IMG/VR virus record: IMGVR_UViG_3300032214_000336
Span: 1-49,954 of that record
Strand: one strand, 5' to 3'
Length of the DNA stretch: 49,954 bases
Source of the DNA: a virus
Of this stretch, positions 28,915-37,417 are shown one piece after another. A program made the translations under genes and the position numbers. The first letter of the stretch is position 1. Every line of letters begins with the position of its first letter. The notes below the pieces were generated by a model that was given only the letters and a program-made list of their open reading frames with translations, was not told the origin of the DNA and ran no database searches.

Positions 28915-31900
28915 ATGGCCTATATTATAAACAGATTTGATGGAACACAACTTACCATAGTTGATGATGGAGTATTAGATATCAGTACTCCGTTGGGGCT
29001 TATTGGTAGGAACTACACAGGCTACGGCGAAACCCAGAATGAGAATTTTGTTTTCTTATTAGAAAACTTTGCCAATAATGCACCCCCAGCAAGAGCCTTA
29101 AGAGGTCAAATTTGGTACAACACTACTGAAAGGGCGTTAAAAACATATAACGGTACGGATTGGTTGTCGATTGGTAATGCTACTGTAGCTGAAACAGAAC
29201 CTGCTCACAGCTCTGGAGGATTGTGGTTAAATTCAGTAACTAACCAAATGTATGTTAGTGATGGTACTGTTTGGAGATTAGTTGGCCCAGAAGGCGTAGA
29301 GGGCTTTGCAGTTACTAAAATGACCAGCACTAAAATTAGAGATAGCGCCGGAACTTATAAACCTGTAATTATTTCACAAATAAATGGTGAAACTACTGCA
29401 ATTTTAACCAATGAATCTTTTACTATTAATTCTCAAGAAAGTATATTAGGATTTGGTCAATTATACAAGGGAATCAATTTAAAGTCTGATTCATTTTTAA
29501 ACGGAAATGTAAAGGGTAACGCTGATTCTGCTACAAGATTAGAAACAGCTAGAACTATAAATGATGTTGCTTTTAATGGTACTGCAAATATTGTTCTAAC
29601 AGCAACAACTAATCAGCCTTTAAAGCCTGGTGATTATATTCTAGGCTCTGACTTTAGTGGTGCATTTGAAGATACCTGGGACATTGACGCTACTCCTGAA
29701 AATCTAGTTGGCAAAGTAGTAGCAAGAGACAGTACAGGTAGTTTTTCAGCAACTAGTATAACCTCAAGCGAATTTGTTGGAAATTTATTAGGCAATGTTA
29801 CAACCATCACAGGTACTAGTACATTTAGAGAAATTAATGTTACAACAATAATTGGCGATACATTTAGTGGATTGTCAGCTAGAGCTACTAGATTAGAAAC
29901 ACCAAGATTAATAAACACTATTCCGTTTGACGGAACAACTAATATTACCTTGCCTGTTCCTGCCGAAACGCTTATTGGTAGTGCTTTAGCTCCAAACATT
30001 GTTAATTCGAGCTTAACTACATTGGGTCAGTTAGAATATCTAACTGTAGAAGCACCTGGAATTACTGTAGGTGATGGTAATAATATCAATATTAAAATTG
30101 AAGGTTTCACACCTACAATTGAATCTGACACAACAAATATATTAAAATTAAAATTAGCCACTGGCGCAGTAACAGTATCACCGACTACTCTTACATTTCT
30201 ATCAGCATCAGCAGCAGCCGCCGACGGAGTACTTTCTCCAGCTTTTGCTCCTGACTATACATTAGGTACTCCTGAAGATAACAGACCTGTCCTTGGACTT
30301 CCTTCACATAGATGGAAAAATATCTATTCTAAAGCAGCTACATTAGACACCCTTAATGTAACAGTATTAAAAGGTAGAACACCAGCAGATCAAGTTACAG
30401 TATCTAAAGACTTGATTATTAACGGTACAATGTATGGTCCTGTTGTAGGAAATGTTTCTGGAATATTAACTGGTAGTGTCGTAGGTGCTTCTAGTCTTAA
30501 TGTATTAAAGTCTGGTGATACAATGACCGGAGATTTGTCTTGGTCAACTTCTGGTCGAGGCCTCTCGTGGTCTATTAATACAGATTCAGCCAGTATTAGA
30601 TATTATAATTCAACAGATAATTCAACAGACAATCGTCTAGAATTTAATACTGGTGATAATTTAGATGAATATTTTAGATGGACGCATACATCGGCTAACA
30701 CAACCTTTGAATCTATGCGTCTTACTCCGAATGCTAACGGTTTAGCAAATTTAAGAGTATCAGGTCAAATTACAGTAACTGGTGGAATATCAGCAGCTCA
30801 AATAGTTGGTGACGGAAATCAAATTACAAATTTAAATGCTAGTCAAATATTAACTGGTACAATACCAGTGGGTAGACTGGTAGGAACTTATAGTATTAAT
30901 GTAGCAGGTAATCTTACAGGCAATGTAGTAGGAAATTTACAAGGAAATGTTACAGGAAATGTTACAGGAAATGTTACAGGAGCGGCAAGTCTTAATGTAT
31001 TAAAGTCCGGTGATACAATGACCGGAGACTTAAACATTGTTAAAGACAATGCCTGGTTAGTTCTAGATAGTCCAAGTGTAGGAACAGACGGACAGTTCCA
31101 GGCAGCAGGTATCAGTCTAGGCGAGTCTGGTTATAAAGGCAGTGCAACATTACACTTTACCTATACCGGAGATGGATTTGGCCATATTGGTATGGGGCCA
31201 GTTAGCCCATCTACAAGTTTACCGCAATTTGAAGCAATTCGCTTATATTACTTAGATAATACAGTACGAGTATTAGGCAATATGACGGTTGCTGGAACAG
31301 CCAGCGGAACATTTAGCGGAACTGGCACTGGTTTAGATATCAATGCAGACCGTCTAATAACCGGCACCTTGCCTAGAAGTAGATTAACAGGCACATACGA
31401 CATTAGTATATCTGGTAGTTCAAATTATGCTGCATCGGCAGGATCAGCATCAACAGCTTCCACAGCAAATACCGCAACTACAGCAACCTTTTCTAATACC
31501 AGTATAGTAACAGATTCGAGAGCCTCGGTTACAACTCCTCAATCAATTAATCAGGGAGTTGTTTTTGATTTTAAACAAAATGCTACAGATGGTTTAAATG
31601 ATGGAGGTACATATTTTGGAGAGATGACGTTTAGGCCATACGGTAGCTCTTCGGACTGGACAGGAGGCCCATCTCATCAACTTGGTTTTACAAGTAACGG
31701 AAATTTATGGCACAGATCTGGAAGCAACACTTCTTGGGGAAGTTGGCAGCAATTTTTAGATAGTGTAAATTATACAACATATACTGTAACAAAAACAGGT
31801 ACAGGTGCAAGCGGTATATGGCCAATTAGTGTTAGTGGTAATTCAGCTACAGTTTCTTCTATATCTAGTTCACAAGTTATTACAGCCCTGGGTTATACTC

Positions 31901-33219
31901 CTGTAAATCCTGTATCGTTAACTAATCAATCAGGCGGAGCTTTAAATGGAAGTACTGGAACATTTAGTGGAAAAGTATCAATAGCAGCAGGAAGTGATAA
32001 AGGAATTCACTTTCCAAACGATCCGTTTGGAGGCAGCGGCGATGCCGCAAGTATTACATATGAATCAGTCGGTGGCGAACGTACTCGTCTACGCTTTAGA
32101 GTAACAAATGATGCAGGCATTAGTCCTGTTGACGACAAGGCAGAATTTTTAGTACCTGACAATGATAGTTTGTTAGTTAACGGATACGTTACCTTAAATG
32201 CTGCAAACTATACCAATTACACAGTAACAAAAACAGGAACCGGAGCAAGTGGAACTTGGCCAATTAATATTACAGGTAATGCTCTCTCTGTTTCTGCTAT
32301 ATCCGGATCACAGGTTATTACCGCTCTTGGATATACACCAGTAAATCCAAGTGCCCTAACAAATCAAACCGGAGCAGCAATTTCAGGATCAACTGGAACT
32401 TTTACTTCAAATATCAGTGCAGGTAATACAAGCAAAGGTTCTGACACTGTAATTACTGTAATGGCAGGCGATGGTAATAAGGCAGGATTTGAAGCATATG
32501 GTTCTAGTCAGGGTACTGGATATATCTATGTTGGACAATCAACAGTCTACGGTGGCGGAATGTCGTACAATGGCGACGGCGCCCCTGGATTCATTGGCGG
32601 AGAAAGTTCTGATTATGTTTCATTCTTCAGGAGAAATGCAGGAACTGACACTGTAGTATTTGATTACTATTATGCCAATAGTACAGTTAGATTTAAAGGC
32701 GATATTAGTGTAGCTGGAATGATTTACGGCAATTTAACCGGTAATGTTACAGGCCAAGCCAGCTCAGTTGCTTCTATTACTAGCGGACAAGTTGTATCGG
32801 CATTAGGTTATACGCCTGCTAACGGTAGCGGAGCAGGACTTATAAATGGTGAACAAAACTATCAAGACAACAACTTAAAACGTGCAACTATTATTGATTA
32901 CAGTCTTGCACACAACGCATTAACTAATGTATCCGGCGGCACAACTATTAATATGGAACTAGGTAACTATGTTTCTGCAACAGCAGTTGGTGCAGTAACT
33001 TGGACTTTTGCAAACCCCCCAACTGGTGCTAGAGCAGGTAGTATTATTCTAGAACTCACTAACGGCGGAGCTTATACTCAGTATTGGCCTGCAAGTGTTA
33101 GATGGCCAGCTGGATCTGCCCCGAGTCTAGCAGCAGCAGGAGTTGATGTGTTAGTATTCATTACAGACGACGGCGGCACAAACTGGCGCGGCGCAATATC
33201 TATGGGCGATAGCAGATAA
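28915..33219 (+). CDS. Long tail fibre paralogue with repeat-rich shaft
   Basis: A 1434-residue fibre, start supported by CGGAG. The first 130 residues are the shared N-terminal domain (GYGETQNENFVFLLENFAN, LRGQIWYNT). The shaft holds two near-identical LNVLKSGDTMTGDL segments, runs of 4-residue GN(V/L)(T/V)-type repeats, and two copies of an about 70-residue block (NYTxYTVTKTGTGASGxWPI to ALGYTPVNP). A third partial copy (VVSALGYTPANGSGAG) comes near 1300. Near 930 the sequence GNLWHRSGSNTSWGSWQQFL resembles the pyocin knob fold of fibre proteins. The C-terminus (VGAVTWTFANPPTGARAG, VFITDDGGTNWRGAISMGD) is a compact beta domain typical of marine fibres. The next gene, a multi-domain adhesin, begins 1 base after the stop and may form its tip. 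Confidence 0.82.
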   Translation: MAYIINRFDGTQLTIVDDGVLDISTPLGLIGRNYTGYGETQNENFVFLLENFANNAPPARALRGQIWYNTTERALKTYNGTDWLSIGNATVAETEPAHSSGGLWLNSVTNQMYVSDGTVWRLVGPEGVEGFAVTKMTSTKIRDSAGTYKPVIISQINGETTAILTNESFTINSQESILGFGQLYKGINLKSDSFLNGNVKGNADSATRLETARTINDVAFNGTANIVLTATTNQPLKPGDYILGSDFSGAFEDTWDIDATPENLVGKVVARDSTGSFSATSITSSEFVGNLLGNVTTITGTSTFREINVTTIIGDTFSGLSARATRLETPRLINTIPFDGTTNITLPVPAETLIGSALAPNIVNSSLTTLGQLEYLTVEAPGITVGDGNNINIKIEGFTPTIESDTTNILKLKLATGAVTVSPTTLTFLSASAAAADGVLSPAFAPDYTLGTPEDNRPVLGLPSHRWKNIYSKAATLDTLNVTVLKGRTPADQVTVSKDLIINGTMYGPVVGNVSGILTGSVVGASSLNVLKSGDTMTGDLSWSTSGRGLSWSINTDSASIRYYNSTDNSTDNRLEFNTGDNLDEYFRWTHTSANTTFESMRLTPNANGLANLRVSGQITVTGGISAAQIVGDGNQITNLNASQILTGTIPVGRLVGTYSINVAGNLTGNVVGNLQGNVTGNVTGNVTGAASLNVLKSGDTMTGDLNIVKDNAWLVLDSPSVGTDGQFQAAGISLGESGYKGSATLHFTYTGDGFGHIGMGPVSPSTSLPQFEAIRLYYLDNTVRVLGNMTVAGTASGTFSGTGTGLDINADRLITGTLPRSRLTGTYDISISGSSNYAASAGSASTASTANTATTATFSNTSIVTDSRASVTTPQSINQGVVFDFKQNATDGLNDGGTYFGEMTFRPYGSSSDWTGGPSHQLGFTSNGNLWHRSGSNTSWGSWQQFLDSVNYTTYTVTKTGTGASGIWPISVSGNSATVSSISSSQVITALGYTPVNPVSLTNQSGGALNGSTGTFSGKVSIAAGSDKGIHFPNDPFGGSGDAASITYESVGGERTRLRFRVTNDAGISPVDDKAEFLVPDNDSLLVNGYVTLNAANYTNYTVTKTGTGASGTWPINITGNALSVSAISGSQVITALGYTPVNPSALTNQTGAAISGSTGTFTSNISAGNTSKGSDTVITVMAGDGNKAGFEAYGSSQGTGYIYVGQSTVYGGGMSYNGDGAPGFIGGESSDYVSFFRRNAGTDTVVFDYYYANSTVRFKGDISVAGMIYGNLTGNVTGQASSVASITSGQVVSALGYTPANGSGAGLINGEQNYQDNNLKRATIIDYSLAHNALTNVSGGTTINMELGNYVSATAVGAVTWTFANPPTGARAGSIILELTNGGAYTQYWPASVRWPAGSAPSLAAAGVDVLVFITDDGGTNWRGAISMGDSR
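30493..31031 (+). repeat. 44-base direct repeat pair in the long fibre gene
   Basis: The segment 30493-30536 recurs at 30988-31031 with two differences in 44 bases, both silent. It encodes SLNVLKSGDTMTGDL both times. Near-identity at the DNA level over a gap of about 450 bases suggests recent duplication or ongoing conversion, and recombination between copies would delete or add a shaft block. Confidence 0.85.
30907..30978 (+). repeat. Six 12-base tandem repeats, Gly-Asn-x-x shaft
   Basis: Six consecutive 12-base units; the last three (30943-30978) are identical, GGAAATGTTACA, encoding Gly-Asn-Val-Thr. The earlier three are degenerate. The same unit recurs in another fibre gene at 40541-40636. 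Confidence 0.9.
31768..32420 (+). repeat. Two copies of an about 70-residue fibre block
   Basis: The block starting at 31768 (NYTTYTVTKTGTGASG) is repeated from 32206 (NYTNYTVTKTGTGASG). Both continue through a SxxxSQVITALGYTPVNP segment and end in a GSTGTF segment, about 215-220 bases each. The DNA copies have diverged more than the protein, so this duplication is older than the 44-base one upstream. Confidence 0.8.
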
Positions 33220-33220
33220 T

Positions 33221-36200
33221 ATGTTAGCATTAGAAAAAGTTTTACTTGGCAGCGCTTATTACTATAGGCCCAAAGCTCAGGGTCAACAAGAATTCACCTC
33301 CCCGGGAACATATTCATTTATTGTTCCTGCCAATGTTGAATCTATATCAATGGTTGCAGTTGGTGGTGGTGGCGGTGGCGCAAGTGTTAACGATGGCGGC
33401 GCAGGCGGCGGCGGAGCACTAGCTTACTCAAATAATGTTGCTGTAACTCCTGGAGAATCTCTAACAGTAGTAGTTGGCGCTCCCGGCACCCCAGGCGGAG
33501 GATCCGGTACAGCAGGCGGCACATCTAGCGTTACTAGAAGTGGCACTGGATCTCAAATATATGATAATTTTGAAACGGTCGGAGTATTGGGATCTAAATG
33601 GATTAGCAGCCAAGGTGTAACTGTTAAAAATTGGGGAACTGGAACGGGCGGATACCCTGCAGGTCCTGGATTTGCATCTAGTGGTATTTCAGGAAGTTCG
33701 GCTTATTTAGGATTTAATGGCAACGCTGGATTTCGTCAGGCTACTACTCAGTCTCAAGATTTAACATATGCTACTAAGTTAAAAATTAGATATATTTACG
33801 GCAATGGAACAAATGGCGGCGAGCAGGTTGACAACGGTGAATATCTTGGTATTGCATTATCTTTAAGCCCAGGTAATGCCAACAATAACTCAGGTTATAC
33901 TGATATTATCTATCCTTTTTCATTAGTATATTCTTGGACAGATGGAGAAATAGCGATTCCTTCTCTTTGGAAGAGAGCTGGAGTTTATATAAGAATTTAT
34001 CAACTAAGTTCTAGCGGTAGCGAATTTGATCACATAGGTATAGATAATTTTACCATTGAATACGGTAATAGACTATTAGTAGCTGCCGGCGGCGGCCAAC
34101 CTGGCGTAGGAAATCGTGGCGGCAACGGCGGAGTACCTGCAGGTAGTACAAGCGATCAATATTCTTCATCTGTTGTATTGCTATTAACTGGTGACGGAGG
34201 AGATGGCTCAAGGAACTTTGTCGATAGCTCGCCTAATCCTAAAACAATATCAAACTTTCAAGATCTCAATGGCACCGGCTATCCTTTGCAGACTACAAGA
34301 TTTAAAAAGTTTGGATCAGGCAGCATAGATTTTAACGGTAGATCATCTTTTTATGTCACAGGCGGAACAGATTTTGTTCTAGGCGGAGATTTTACCATAG
34401 AAGGATGGCTATGGGTTAATGATCAAGATCAGGAACCTTATGAAACTATCTGGGAACTTGGAGACTATCGAAACGGTATATTATTTAGATTTGGATATTC
34501 TATTGATAATTTTTATATTAACGGTGTCCGTCGTATTAACAATATAAGACAGTTTTTTCCGCCGTTACAATGGCATCATTTTGCAGTGGTTAGAAGTGGA
34601 TCAACAGTAACAGTATATGCTAACGGTGTCTCTATTTCTAGTTTTACAGAAACTGGAGTAATTAATTCTAATGGCGGGTCTTTAAGAGTTGGCGAGTCTA
34701 GCCATACTGGTGGTCAACAGTCACCACCTATGTACCTTGATGAGTTTAGAATAACCAAAGGTGTTGCTAGATATACTGGTAATTTTACTCCCCCTACAAC
34801 TTCTTCAAACGACACCACATCCTTAACTAACTTTACAGGATTTCCAGGAGGCGCAGGCGGAAGCGGATCAGAGTTTTTTGGCGGAAACTATCTTACGGGT
34901 GGCGGCGGCGGCGCCGGCGGATATACCGGCAGTGGTGGAGCAGGCGCTGGCAGTAGAGACAGTCCAACTTTTGGTGTAGGTTCTACCGGTGGCGGCGGAG
35001 CAGGTGGTAATAATAATGACATTCGAGGTTTTGGCGGCGGCGGCACTGGGCTAAAAGGAATTTCAAATAATGGCTCCGGTAACGGTGGTGGAGGGTCTTC
35101 TTATAATTCTGTAACTGATTTTATCTCCAGCAATATAAATTCACAGGTTGATTTTTATCCTGTTACATTATCTTATGCCTGGGGCAATTTTTTAAACACC
35201 TACGGAGTATGGTACGATAACGGCACTTATAACAGAGGATGGTATGCTCCGTACACTGGCACATATACTATGGAGTATACAGCCGACAATTATATAGAAG
35301 TTAGAGTTGACGGTAGACTTGTAGGAGTTGAAAGTAATTTTGGCGGATCAACGGTTTCTACATTTACTGCTAGTCAAGGCATAGTGATTTTATCTTTTGC
35401 TGTGGCAAACTATGGCGGTCCTGCAGGATTTGCAGTAACCATTAGAGATAGAAATAACACACTTCTTTGGGACACTAGAACCTACGCTTCTAAAAATTCC
35501 ATCAATCAGGCAATACGATCAGTAGCTGCAGGAACTAACGGAACACAACCGAATGGAGGTTTTCCTGGCGGAGGTGGCGCCGGATATGATACTGACGGCA
35601 GCGGCTCTACTGGTGCAGGATTTGGCGGCGCGGGTGCAGTTAGGATTATATGGGGAGCAAATAGAAGTTATCCATACAACGCTAATGATGTTACACCAAT
35701 TTCGGTAGCTTCTATTAATGGTTTAATATTGTACTATGATGCAGAAAATGCAGCATCATATAGCGGTGGAAATACAATCTATGATATTTCTGGAAATGCT
35801 AACAGTGGAACTATCACTTTAGGATATGCTCCAGCTACAGTTCCTTCTTTAGGATCTAATAAGGTTATTAGATTTCCAGCAACACAAAATACTAAGATAG
35901 ATTTTAATGCCAACGAATTAACTTCTACCACTATTACAGTTGAAATGTGGACTATTGCCTATAGCTTTGCTAGCGGAATGTTCTTTGGATGGAATATACA
36001 CGATGTTTGGACACAAGGAGGAACATTAGGTTATAATACAGGACAAGGAGATATTTACGGTATTTCAGCAAGTAGAATTAACTCACTCAATGTTACTGGC
36101 CGATGGGCTCATTATGTATTTGTTATGAATGTTGGGGACTATAACAGAAATAAGATTTATATCAACGGAGTTTCGCAGTCTCTCAGCCAACAATATTCAA

Positions 36201-36862
36201 ATCAGTATACTCCTTATGCTAATTTTAACAGCGGAGTCGGCAGAATAGGCGGTTGGAGAAATGATAACAACTATCAACAGGTAATGGATCTTGGCGTTTT
36301 TAAAATCTATAATAGAGAACTAACACAGGCTGAAATTACTACTAATTATAACGAAAAGAAAGCACAATACAGCACACCTGTTTATTATGCGGGATTATGG
36401 GGCAAAAGAGTTAGCGGTTATTATAATGACAATGTTAATTATTTTGCTTCTAATTCAACAGTTGAAACTAGAATTGTAACAGATTTTTCATATTTTAGTT
36501 CTTACACTGATCAATACAGTTGGGAATTTAAAGGATACTTTAGAGCCCCTGCCGACGGCACATATACATTTGCTACAACATCAGATGATGCAAGTCATTT
36601 ATGGATAGGAACAACAGCAGTATCGGGATTTAGTACAGGAAATGCTTTAGTAAATAACGGAGGCCTACACGGTGCAAGATACATTCAAGCTTCTATTAGT
36701 TTATTAGCTAATGTTTATTATCCTATACGAATCCAATTTGGAGAAAATTACGGTGCGGATTTATTAGCAGTGTATGTATACGGCCCTACAATTACAGATG
36801 CTGACGGAAATCCAAGTACCGGTAATGGATATTTTTTCCATGATGATACTAATAAACTTTAA
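33221..36862 (+). CDS. Glycine-rich multi-domain adhesin with LamG and PA14/GLEYA-like domains
   Basis: A 1213-residue protein. After a short leader comes FTSPGTYSFIVPANVESI, the first strand of a glycine-rich phage adhesin fold. That fold is interrupted by foreign domains: residues about 115-282 resemble a jelly-roll (reelin-like) domain; about 315-527 is a concanavalin/LamG domain (GDFTIEGWLWVNDQDQ, QWHHFAVVRSGSTVTVYANG, YLDEFRITKGVARYTGNFTP); about 641-757 is PA14-like. Glycine-rich pieces at about 45-100, 285-305, 560-612 and 779-813 separate them, and the fold closes with FGGAGAVRIIWGANRSYP. A second LamG domain (about 832-1050; YLxDxx-type core with WAHYVFVMN) and a C-terminal PA14/GLEYA-like domain (about 1052-1213; GYFRAPADGTYTFATTSDDA) follow. 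These families bind glycans in known cases, so receptor binding at a fibre tip is likely. It has no signal peptide. Confidence 0.8.
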   Translation: MLALEKVLLGSAYYYRPKAQGQQEFTSPGTYSFIVPANVESISMVAVGGGGGGASVNDGGAGGGGALAYSNNVAVTPGESLTVVVGAPGTPGGGSGTAGGTSSVTRSGTGSQIYDNFETVGVLGSKWISSQGVTVKNWGTGTGGYPAGPGFASSGISGSSAYLGFNGNAGFRQATTQSQDLTYATKLKIRYIYGNGTNGGEQVDNGEYLGIALSLSPGNANNNSGYTDIIYPFSLVYSWTDGEIAIPSLWKRAGVYIRIYQLSSSGSEFDHIGIDNFTIEYGNRLLVAAGGGQPGVGNRGGNGGVPAGSTSDQYSSSVVLLLTGDGGDGSRNFVDSSPNPKTISNFQDLNGTGYPLQTTRFKKFGSGSIDFNGRSSFYVTGGTDFVLGGDFTIEGWLWVNDQDQEPYETIWELGDYRNGILFRFGYSIDNFYINGVRRINNIRQFFPPLQWHHFAVVRSGSTVTVYANGVSISSFTETGVINSNGGSLRVGESSHTGGQQSPPMYLDEFRITKGVARYTGNFTPPTTSSNDTTSLTNFTGFPGGAGGSGSEFFGGNYLTGGGGGAGGYTGSGGAGAGSRDSPTFGVGSTGGGGAGGNNNDIRGFGGGGTGLKGISNNGSGNGGGGSSYNSVTDFISSNINSQVDFYPVTLSYAWGNFLNTYGVWYDNGTYNRGWYAPYTGTYTMEYTADNYIEVRVDGRLVGVESNFGGSTVSTFTASQGIVILSFAVANYGGPAGFAVTIRDRNNTLLWDTRTYASKNSINQAIRSVAAGTNGTQPNGGFPGGGGAGYDTDGSGSTGAGFGGAGAVRIIWGANRSYPYNANDVTPISVASINGLILYYDAENAASYSGGNTIYDISGNANSGTITLGYAPATVPSLGSNKVIRFPATQNTKIDFNANELTSTTITVEMWTIAYSFASGMFFGWNIHDVWTQGGTLGYNTGQGDIYGISASRINSLNVTGRWAHYVFVMNVGDYNRNKIYINGVSQSLSQQYSNQYTPYANFNSGVGRIGGWRNDNNYQQVMDLGVFKIYNRELTQAEITTNYNEKKAQYSTPVYYAGLWGKRVSGYYNDNVNYFASNSTVETRIVTDFSYFSSYTDQYSWEFKGYFRAPADGTYTFATTSDDASHLWIGTTAVSGFSTGNALVNNGGLHGARYIQASISLLANVYYPIRIQFGENYGADLLAVYVYGPTITDADGNPSTGNGYFFHDDTNKL

Positions 36863-36874
36863 CAGGAAAAGACA

Positions 36875-37375
36875 ATGTTACTTTATATTAAAATAGAAAA
36901 CGAACAACCAGTAGGATATCCACTGACAGTGCAGACTATACGAGATCTGTATCCACATATTTCCTTTCCTTCGATCATTGATTCTAGCGAATTGTTAACG
37001 TTAGGATATGCAGAATTCATTAGAACTTTGCCTCCTACCGCAGGAGTGTTGCAAAAAGCCGTAGAATTAACTCCAATTTTTGACGGAACAGTAGCCACAC
37101 AGACCTGGGAACTTCAAGATATGAGCGATCAAGAAAAAGCAGATGTTACCGCTAATGCATTGATCGCAGCTCGAAGTGTACAAAAAAGCCTATTAGCTGT
37201 ATCTGATTGGACTGAAATGCCTAGTGTACAGGCTAAAAAAGACCAGGCCTGGAAAGACGCCTGGGCAGAGTATAGAACCGCAGTTAGAGATGCTGATAAA
37301 CAAGCCACTTGGCCTATAGGTCCTATATGGCCTGTAGAACCTATTAATGATATAGGCGAGCCCGAACCCAATTAA
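36875..37375 (+). CDS. Tail fibre assembly chaperone-like protein
   Basis: A 166-residue protein whose last 80 residues carry the pattern of phage tail assembly chaperone-like proteins: LLAVSDWTEMPSVQAKK, then WAEYRTAVRDADKQATWPIG and a Pro/Trp-rich end (PIWPVEP). In other phages proteins with this ending are encoded just after a fibre or adhesin gene and help it fold or attach. Here it follows the multi-domain adhesin by 12 bases, which fits that partnership. The N-terminal half (VGYPLTVQTIRDLYPHISFP) is a separate small domain. The ribosome site AGGAAA is well placed. Confidence 0.72.
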   Translation: MLLYIKIENEQPVGYPLTVQTIRDLYPHISFPSIIDSSELLTLGYAEFIRTLPPTAGVLQKAVELTPIFDGTVATQTWELQDMSDQEKADVTANALIAARSVQKSLLAVSDWTEMPSVQAKKDQAWKDAWAEYRTAVRDADKQATWPIGPIWPVEPINDIGEPEPN

Positions 37376-37383
37376 AGAACTGC

Positions 37384-37391
37384 GATAAATA
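37384..37391 (+). promoter_or_regulatory. Candidate late promoter box before a fibre gene
   Basis: GATAAATA matches TATAAATA at 7 of 8 positions and lies in one of the few real gaps of the operon (37376-37417), 26 bases before the next ATG. It would allow separate expression of the second fibre group. Confidence 0.45.
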
Positions 37392-37417
37392 CTAGATAAG
37401 AACTTAGGTAGCGAATA

